From Diospyros lotus (lineage: Eukaryota; Streptophyta; Magnoliopsida; Ericales; Ebenaceae), in the NCBI RefSeq assembly GCF_014633365.1, contig NC_068341.1, forward strand, positions 20,070,339 through 20,134,338: DNA of 64,000 nt, given 5' to 3'. Position 1 is the stretch's first letter. The number at the start of each line of letters is the position of its first letter. The position numbers were made by a program, and so were the translations under genes. Under the pieces are notes generated by a model. The model was not told the DNA's origin and did no database searches. It was given only the letters and a program-made list of their open reading frames with translations. Of this stretch, positions 51,501-60,500 are shown one piece after another.

Positions 51501-54500
51501 GAAATAAAATGTGGTAGCCATTAGCAGTGCTGAAGCCGAATTTTGTGCAGTTGCCCATGGCATTTGTGAGGTCATGTGGATAAAGAGGATTCTATCAGAC
51601 TTGAGGGTCTCCACTTTCCTACCAGCTAAAGTTTATTGTGATAATAAAGCTGCAATCTCTATTGCTCATAATCCAGTTCTCCATGACAAGACGAAGCATG
51701 TAGAGGTGGATAAACACTTTATTAAGGAAAAAATTGATAATGGAGTAATTTGTATGCCCTACATTCCAACAGTTGACCAAGTGGCTGATATTCTTACAAA
51801 AGGATTACACAAAACTCAGTTTGAGAAACTTGTGAACAAGTTTGCTATGGAAGATATCTTCAAGCCAGCTTGAGGGGGAGTGTAGAAATAGAAGTATTTT
51901 GAATATAAAATATTCTTTGTATATCTTAGAAGCTATGTATATTTTTCTTTCCTTTTTGTTATTTTTCTTTTGTATTATTCTCTTCCTCTATAAAGAGAAA
52001 AGGGGAATTTAACGTGTAATCTTAAGACATAGAGAAATATATTTTCTCAGCTTTGTTTAGAATTTCCATATAAAATTGTGCATAAATCGGGATAGCATAA
52101 TCGAGTGACAGATACTTTGAGTAGGCGTGTGGATTTGATCAAGACCCTTAGTGTTGAGATTGTTGGGTTTGAGTGCTTGAAAGAATTATATGCGACAGAC
52201 GATGATTTCAAACACGTGTGGGAACAATGCATGTCTCAGCAATCGTCAGGAGATTTCTATGTGCATGATGGGTTTCTCATGAAGGGAAATCAGTTGTGCA
52301 TCCTTTGCACATCACTTCGAGAGAAAATTATTCGGGATTTGCATGGTGGTGGTTTAGCAAGGCATCTTGGTAGAGATAAGACTATTGAAGCTGTTATGGG
52401 AAGGTATTATTGGCCAAGAGCAAGGAGAGATGTTTCTATTATTGTGGCGAGGTGTTATATATGTCAAACAACTAAGGGGTAATCTTCTAATGCCGGTCTC
52501 TACATGCCAATGCCATTGCCTGTTCCCAATGCTATTTGGGAAGATTTGTCTATGGACTTTGTGTTAGGTCTACCGCGAACCCAACGAGGTATGGATTCTG
52601 TTTTTGTAGTGGTTGACAAGTTTTCCAAGATGACGCACTTTCTTCCATGCAAGAAGATGGCAGATGCAGTAGCTACAACCAAACTATTTTTCAAGGAGAT
52701 TGTTTGACTACATGGAGTCCCTAAAACTATTACTTTGGATCGTGATACAAGGTTCTTGATTCACTTCTGGATTACCTTGTGGAGAATGTTTGATTTATCT
52801 TTGAATTTCAGTAGCACAATACATCACCAGACTGATGGACAGACAGAGGTGGTGAATCATACATTGGGAAATCTAATTCATAGTGTTTGCAAAGACAAGT
52901 CAAGACAATGGGATCTAGTCATCGCTCAAGCAGAATTTGCCTACAACAACGCCATGCATAGCTCAACAGAAAGATCACCATTCTCCATCATATACATGAA
53001 AGTTCCTAATCATGCATTGGATTTAGTAAAATTGCCAAAGGTACAAGGTTTCAGTGTTGCAGCTAGCGACTTAGCCGAGCACGTTCAAGCAGTTTAGGAA
53101 GATGTCAGGCAAAAATTGCACAAGACGAATAAGAAGTACAATGCAGCAACTGACAAACATAGGAAGCATAAGGTATTTACCGTTGAAGATGAAGTCATGA
53201 TATTCTTGAAGAAGGAACGGGTTCCAGCAAGGAAGCAAAACAAGCTCAAGTCAAAGAAATATGGTCCTTACAAGATTGCAAAGAAGATCAATGATAATGC
53301 TTATGTTATGGATTTGCCTAATCATATGGGTATTTCCAAAACATTCAATGTTGCTGATCTTTCTTTGTATTTGCCAGATGTTGAGTTATCATAATTCGAG
53401 GACGAATTCTTCTCAAGTGGAGGTGAATGATGCGGACTCTGATCAAGACCCGGCCCAAGCCAAGGTCGAGCCGACCACGCCAAAATAGTAGCACCAAAAT
53501 AGTATTTTAATACTTCATATGTTTTAGGATTCTACTCGATTTAGGATTCTACTTCATGTTTCTACTTGATTTAGGATTCTATTTCATGTTTGATTAGGAT
53601 TTATTTCTATTAGGATTCTAGTTGGTTTTTGTTTACAAATATTAGATAGATTTGGATTAGCCAAATACTATAAATATGCCTAGGATGTAGAGTTTGTAAT
53701 CAAGTTTTTCCTATCAAATTTCAGCAACCTATTTGGGTTTTCTTAGCAAAACAGTCTTGTTTTTGCGTCTTCTTAAAAGCCAAGTTTCGGCCATTGAAGT
53801 TTGCTCTTTCAAAGGTTTATTCTGGTGTGTTTTTTCACACGTACGCTACACGTTGCGTCAAGTTCCCAATCTAGATTTACAGCCATAGACAATAATACTC
53901 TAATGGAATTCAATTTAGCTATAGGGGAAAAAGTCTCTTCGTAGTCTATTCCATATGTTTGAGTAAAGCCCTGTGCAACCAACCTTGCCTTATACCTGTC
54001 AATTTTTCCATCAGCATTATATTTTACTGTAAATATCCACTTGCATCCCACTATTTTCTTGTCTTTAGGTGGTTTTGCAATGTCCCAAGTTTAGTTGTCA
54101 ACCAAGGCCTTCATTTCCTCTAATATAGCCTCTTTGCACTTATGATTTTCTAAAACCTGCTGTATATTTGTAGGAACTTTTACCTCATCAACTGAAGCAG
54201 TGAATGCCCTATGCTTTTGAGATATCTTAGCATAAGTAAGATAGTTTGAGATAGGATGTTTGGTGCAAGACCTCACTCCCTTCCTTATAGCAATAGGCAC
54301 ATCAAGATCATCCTCAATTCTAGTTTCTTCCATGTTAGAACTTGCATTCAGTCATGATGATTGGATTTGAGAAGAAATTTTAGGTCTCCTTGAATAGACT
54401 TTAAGGGGCTGATTAGAGGGTTGAGGCGGATTAATGGAATTTTCTGCTTCCTTTGCCCATAATTCTTGAATATGTTTAGTGGCAAATTTAGTAGGAACAT

Positions 54501-57500
54501 TCGGCTCATTAGATGGAGAAGGATTTGTAGAAACAATGGGAGGTAGAACAATAGGAAGTGATAGAGACGTGTCCCAATGCTTCTCTTCTGTAGATATCTC
54601 CCCTTGAAGAGAAGTAGGGTAGTAGGGTTGATGTTCAAGGAAGAAAACATCACAAGACACATATAATCGTTTGGCTGTAGGAGAATAACACTTGTATCCT
54701 TGTTGTGTCGGGAATAGCCAACAAAAACAAATTTTAGACTTTTTTTTATCTGGTTTACCCCGATGTATAGATGGAATATGAGCAAAAGTAGTGCAACCAA
54801 AGATCCTTGGGGTAAGAGAGTTAAGAATGCAGATGTTAGGAAAGATTTTCAGCAAACAACTCAAAGGAGTTTTGAAATTAAGGGTTTTAGAAGGAAGTCT
54901 GTTAATTAGGTATGCAACAATTAACATTGCTTCCCCCCAAAAGGAGTTAGGAACATTGCTAAAGAACATAATGGATCTAGCAACTTCAAGGAGATGTCTG
55001 TTTTTCCTTTTAGCTATCCTATTTTGTTGTGGGGTGTAAAGGCAAGAGCTTTGATGAAAAATACCATGATCAGAAAGGTATTTTGTGAAATCTGGGCCAA
55101 AGTATTCCCTCCCATTATTCGATCTGAGTATATGAATACAGGACTGAAACAGATTTTTTACAAGTTTATGAAATTGAATAAAAATTGCACTGGCTTCAAA
55201 CTTGTCTTTCATTAGATAAACTCAACACACTCTTGAGTGTTCATAAAAAAAGTAATAAACCAGCTAGTACCAGTTAAGGTTGGAACTCGGGGTGGTTCCC
55301 CAATATTACTGTGAATAAGGTGAAATGGTATGGAAGGTTTATAAGTGTGAGGAGGATGAGAATTATGAGATTGTTTGGCAAGAACACATTGTTCAAAATT
55401 AAAAGAAACAATGTCTTCATTACCAAATAATCTAGGGTACAAGCGTTTTAGGTAAACAAAACTAGGATGACCTAATCGCTTGTGCTATAACATAATATCA
55501 CAATGAGACAAAGAAACTAAATTAAAAGATTTGTAAGGAGTGGGATTGGACAGAAAAATAGAGACCATTTGTTCCTTTAACATTGCCAATCAGCTTTCCT
55601 GAAATTATGTCCTGAACAAGAAAATTTAACTGCACACTGCATATCTTTAGTCAATTTACTAATTGATATAAGATTGCAATTGATATTCAGGACATGTAAA
55701 ACAGACGAAAGTGTTGTCTTGGCAGTTTAATATCTCATTTTCTGGCTATACTAGTCAAACTGTCATCTGCTACTGCAACTTGGGCATTATCATTACATTT
55801 CTCATATATAGAAAATAGGGAGGAACAACTGGTCATATGATTTGATTCTCCTGAATCTATAATCCACATATTTTCAGAATACCAATGAGACAACAAGGAG
55901 AAGTGAGAATTACCTTGTTGAGAAACTGCAGCATTAGAGACTGTATGTTCAGGTTCTTTAGATACCTTGGATTGAGATAATAGATTTTTTCAAAATCTCC
56001 ATCTGTTTTGCAGTAAATGGAGGAGTATTGCCAGGTTTCTAATATGCCAGAACTGATTCGGTAACATAGGCCAGCTTAGATTGGTCCCTTTGATTCTTTG
56101 ATTTCCAATTTGTAGGTTTTCCATGCAGTTTTCAGCAAGTCTCCCTGGTGTGATTAAGTTTGTTGCAGTAATCACACCATAGGTTCTTGTCTTTATTCTT
56201 CTAATTTTTCTAATGGGATGGACTATTCTGGTGAACTGCCAAAGTAGAGTTTTGAATACCTATATCTGGAGGGGATGAGTTGTTAAGCATCACCTTCTTG
56301 CAGCTTTCCTCTCTTCTAATTTCAGCAAAGGCCTCACCAATGGAGGGAAAAGATTTAGAACCTAGGAGTCAGCCATGAACTTCATCCAAGTCCTTGTTGA
56401 GTCCATGCAAAAAATCGAACACTCTTTCCTTCTCAAGCATCTTGACGTATTTGGTGCTATCTTCAGAATAGTGCCAGTTTATGTCATAGAATAGATCAAT
56501 TTCCTGTCATAATGCTGTTAAAACATTGTAATATTTAGTCACTGACAGATTACCTTGTTGAGTAGTCTTGATGATTGAATCTCAAAGCATCGTGAGGTGT
56601 TTTCAAGGTTTGAATAGATTTCTTGCACTGCTGTCCAAATATCCTTTGCAGTTTTGTAGAACAAGTCTTTCCTATTTTTGGCTCCATGGAATTTATGAGC
56701 CAAGCCATTACAATAGAATTCTCAGCATCCCAGGTTGAGTAGTTAAGTGTTGTTTTAGGAGGCATGGGAATAGAATAGATCCATCAAGATAACCTACTTT
56801 TCCTTTACCCTTCATTGCCAACAAGACTAATTGAAGCCATTCCCGGAAATTTGTCCCATTCAATATGTGTTGGGTAATTTGAAGGAATGAAGATCTAGGT
56901 TTGAAGGGATGGAAGGCATAGACTGAGATGGAGCATTGGGGATCAAAGAGGTGGCAGAAGGATTGTCAGAGGAGGAGGTATTATCCACCATAAGCACAGG
57001 AACCAATAAGTTTAGATGAGATAACTAGAGGGGAAGGAATCGGCCAGTAGGATTGCTGGCTTTGATACCATGAACAAAATAGAAAAAAACAGCTGATTGA
57101 AGCAACTTAGGATGAATACTCGATTGGAGAGGAAGAAAATGTTTACTTGATTAAATGGAAAACTGCTTCTTTACATTATTGAACTTACGAATGGATATAT
57201 ATACAATTCTTCCACATCATCTCCTAAAAAAGAGGAAAAATTGAATATCTTTAAAGGATAAAGTTTATCACTAAAGCTGGAATTATCACTTGTAATCAAC
57301 TGCCTTTTTTTTCATAAGATCCTTATCTCTTTATCAATGTAATCTTTTGTAATCTTTCCTTATCTCCTACCAACCTTATCTCTTAGTCTTATCTGAATTC
57401 AAAATTTTGATTTCCCAATTCTTATCTCTTTTTCTTGATATTCCAACAATCAGAGTATCACTGCCATATTATTTTGTGACTTCACCTTTCCCTTCCCAAG

Positions 57501-60500
57501 CACTCCTAACAAAATTTTTTTGGGTCTGGGTACTTGATTGATAAATCAATGGTTTATCAATCTTATCATCAACTCCAAATGGGTTTAGCACTAGCAGAAG
57601 TTCATTCCAGTTTCAATGATTTTGGTGCTTGGAAGCACATTGTTATGATTCTTTAATTGTGGGGTTATAAATTTAGTCATATGGCTTTTCTATGAATTAC
57701 TTCCAAAGTTTATGCTGCTAATTACTTTTAGTTTCTTAATGTGTTGCTATGTGAACAAAATTTCTTGTTTTGGTTGAGCATGAAACTTGTCATGTTAGAC
57801 TGATCAATTATGTTTGTTCTTTCCCAGCTTAAGGATATATCTGAGAGGCTACCATCTGGGGCCTATAATGCAGATAACATAAGGGGAATTTGCCAAGCAA
57901 ATGGGTTGGAGCCAAATGGTGTTCAACAGCCTGATGCAAATGGAGAGCATTGTTCTGATTCAATCAACAGCTCTTGCTTAGTCTCCTCCATGGGAGCAGC
58001 ATTCCCTGCTACATTAAATGGATTGAGCCCTGGTGAATTTTCTAGGCACTCACTTGCAGATAGTGAAACAAGCACACAGGATGGGAACCAGGGGCATCTG
58101 AACTCTAGTAGGAGGGAGGAACATCCAGATGTCAGACTTCCAAATGGTAGTTTAGGAGGTATTGTCTCGGAGGTGGCTCCAAATAGCACAGGGTCTGGAC
58201 TAATGGGAGATGATAATGCTAGTACGAGATCTAGCAATTTAGCATTGACTGGAAACATCAATCATGTTGAAGCTGAATGGATTGAACAGTATGAGCCTGG
58301 TGTATACATCACGCTTGTGGCCCTAAAAGATGGAACTAGAGATCTAAAACGAGTTCGTTTCAGGTATTTTGAATTATCTGCCGACTCTTTATTGATGTCA
58401 TATAGAAATCTTGTCATCCATTGTTATGTGGCATTGATCATATGAGTTGATATCAAATTCCTGGTAATGAAGTGTCAATCAGGAGATATTAGATAACAGA
58501 ACTACTACGATACTAATGTGAATGTTGTGAACATGATGAGGTTTCTGTGTTGGATGGCTTATAGTCTATACAACAAACACTTAACTGCCAATCTAGTACA
58601 AAGGCTTTTACAATCCTTCTGCTCCAAGTCATGACGTATGTTCTTCAAAGACTTGTAAGAATATTCCATCCTGTATGTCAGACATGGCTTTGTATGTTTC
58701 CCTATTGTTTGATTAACTAGTGCTTAAGTTCAGTATGCACATAGAATCAATCGCACAACTACTGATAAATATTGTATTGTATTATTTTTTTCGATAACAA
58801 CATTAAGTCTTAATTATTATATCTATTCTAGCTCGTCAATTATTTCTATTCATCACCGTATTTTTTATAAGGTTATTATGTCTCATGTCATGCCTAGCAG
58901 TTTTTCACTTCTTCTTTAGTCTCTCTCTTTTGCTACAAATTTATTCCATTCCATCAACAATCTTCACAAGTGCACCTGGTGATCCCCTTTTGAAATATGT
59001 TTAAACCAATGTTGTCTTGCACATCTTATCTTCAAGAGGTACCTCTATATAACTTCATTATAAATGAAATCTTTTTAATTCTGTCTTTTCTTATATGGCT
59101 ACACATCTATTGTAACATTCACATTTCAATTATCCTCATGTTTTGCATACGGTGGTACTTGACTACCAAACATTTTGTCTTAAAACAAAGTCACTCTTTT
59201 ATCTGTTTGACAAAAATTCTCTTTTAATTTTAAAAGATTTTATGATTGCATGAAATGTGGGAATTACTGTATTTTAACTACCTTGTGTTGATTTTCTGAG
59301 CTATATTCTCAATATCTCTACTATTTTTTGGACAAAAAATTCAAGATATTTGGATGGATCTTTTCTTGAAATAACTTATCTTCAAATCTCACTATTCAGA
59401 ATAACTTATCATTTGGAGCTTATATTTTTACTAAACTTGCATTTTGTATATTTGATTTGACTTGCTCAGCTTGAAACCTTTGGACTCTAAAGCATTCTTC
59501 CATAACTTGAGTTTAGTATTTACATATTCTTTATTTCATCTACTAAGATAATACTATTCACAAATAACACGCACCAAAAGACCCCTTCATACTTGTCTCT
59601 AGCAAGTTTATCCACTGCTACAGAAAAGAGGTAAGACTATAGTGTATATCCTTTGATGTAATCCAATTATAATTTAAAGACTCAATATATTTTCTTTACA
59701 AGTCCTCACTCACTTTTCTGCTCTATGATACATGCTTTTGATGTCTTGTAAACAAGTAATTCAGACTCTCTTCTTCTTTAAAACCTTGCACCAGACTTTT
59801 CTAGGAACTCTGCCATGTTTTTTTTTTTTTTCCCCCTATGTTAAGTGTAGACACCATTAAATCCTTAAATTTTATCTTTATCTTTAGACTTTTCTATCAG
59901 ATGCTTTCTTAAGTAGATTGCTTTTGTTGTTGACTTACTAGGTGCTGAACTAAATTAGTTCCTAGAGATCTTGGTTTCTCTTTTTAACCTTTATTCAATC
60001 ATGCTTTTCCATAGTTTTATAGCATGGCTCATAGCTAACTCCTCTATAATTTCTAGCACTTCGAATATCTTCTTTGTTCTTGTAAATCCTACTTTACAGC
60101 ATTCTAATAAAGATTATTCCATTTCTGTATGTGTGAATACATTAAAAACTAGCCAAGACAAGAAGAGAAAAGGAGAAAGGCATTACAAATATACGTCTCC
60201 ATGCAAACAAAAATGAAGGGCATTGCAAATTAAACAAAAATGAATCCACGTGCATTTCTTGTTGATGTGGCCGGTATCCAGCCTGAGTATTTCTTGCCTA
60301 TAACTGGCATTGGCATTCCTCTTCTTGCTGTATGGATGCACTCTATGTAAGGAGTAAGTTCCTAGTAAAATGTTGCGTGCTTGTCAGGTCGTCCATTGAC
60401 TGTTTGTGTCTGTATCTTCCGTATAAGCTTCTTGGGTCCCAACACTTTTGATCTGCCATATGTGGTGCCTAACAACCTGACTCTTCATATAAGTTTGCAT

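Larger units (their letters stand above)
47162..52061 (+). mobile_element. Ty1/copia element 2 (third layer)
   Basis: Short LTRs at 47162-47351 and 51881-52061. Target duplication ATTTC at 47157-47161 and 52062-52066, exactly splitting the gypsy sequence that is continuous in copy A. The primer site TGGTATCAGAGC follows the 5' LTR and TTGAGGGGGAG precedes the 3' LTR. The LTRs start TGTAGAAATAG and both end TTTAGA instead of the usual CA. It is about 4.9 kb including a 149-bp MITE. Confidence 0.92.
43568..53860 (+). mobile_element. Ty3/gypsy element, copy B (second layer)
   Basis: LTRs at 43568-44000 and 53428-53860 (433 bp each), ends TGATGC...TGTCA or GCGTCA, target duplication AGTTC at 43563-43567 and 53861-53865. 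It interrupts the reverse-transcriptase region of copia 1. Interior sequence is clearly the same family as copy A, but the LTR 5' parts differ (GGACTTTGATCAAG against GGTCACTAATTAAG), so they are sub-families. It is itself interrupted by copia 2 at 47162-52061. Confidence 0.93.
41965..57448 (-). mobile_element. Ty1/copia element 1 (outer layer of nest)
   Basis: LTRs at 41965-42344 and 57071-57448; on the minus strand they begin TGTTGGAATATC and end TTGTTCA. The flanks are ATCAC and ATCAG, a 5-bp duplication with one mismatch. The primer site TGGTATCAAAGCC adjoins the right (5') LTR and the polypurine tract TTGAGGGGGAG adjoins the left (3') LTR. Removing the inserted gypsy B (43568-53860 plus one duplication) leaves about 5.2 kb, a normal copia size. 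It lies antisense in intron 7 of gene 2. Confidence 0.93.
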
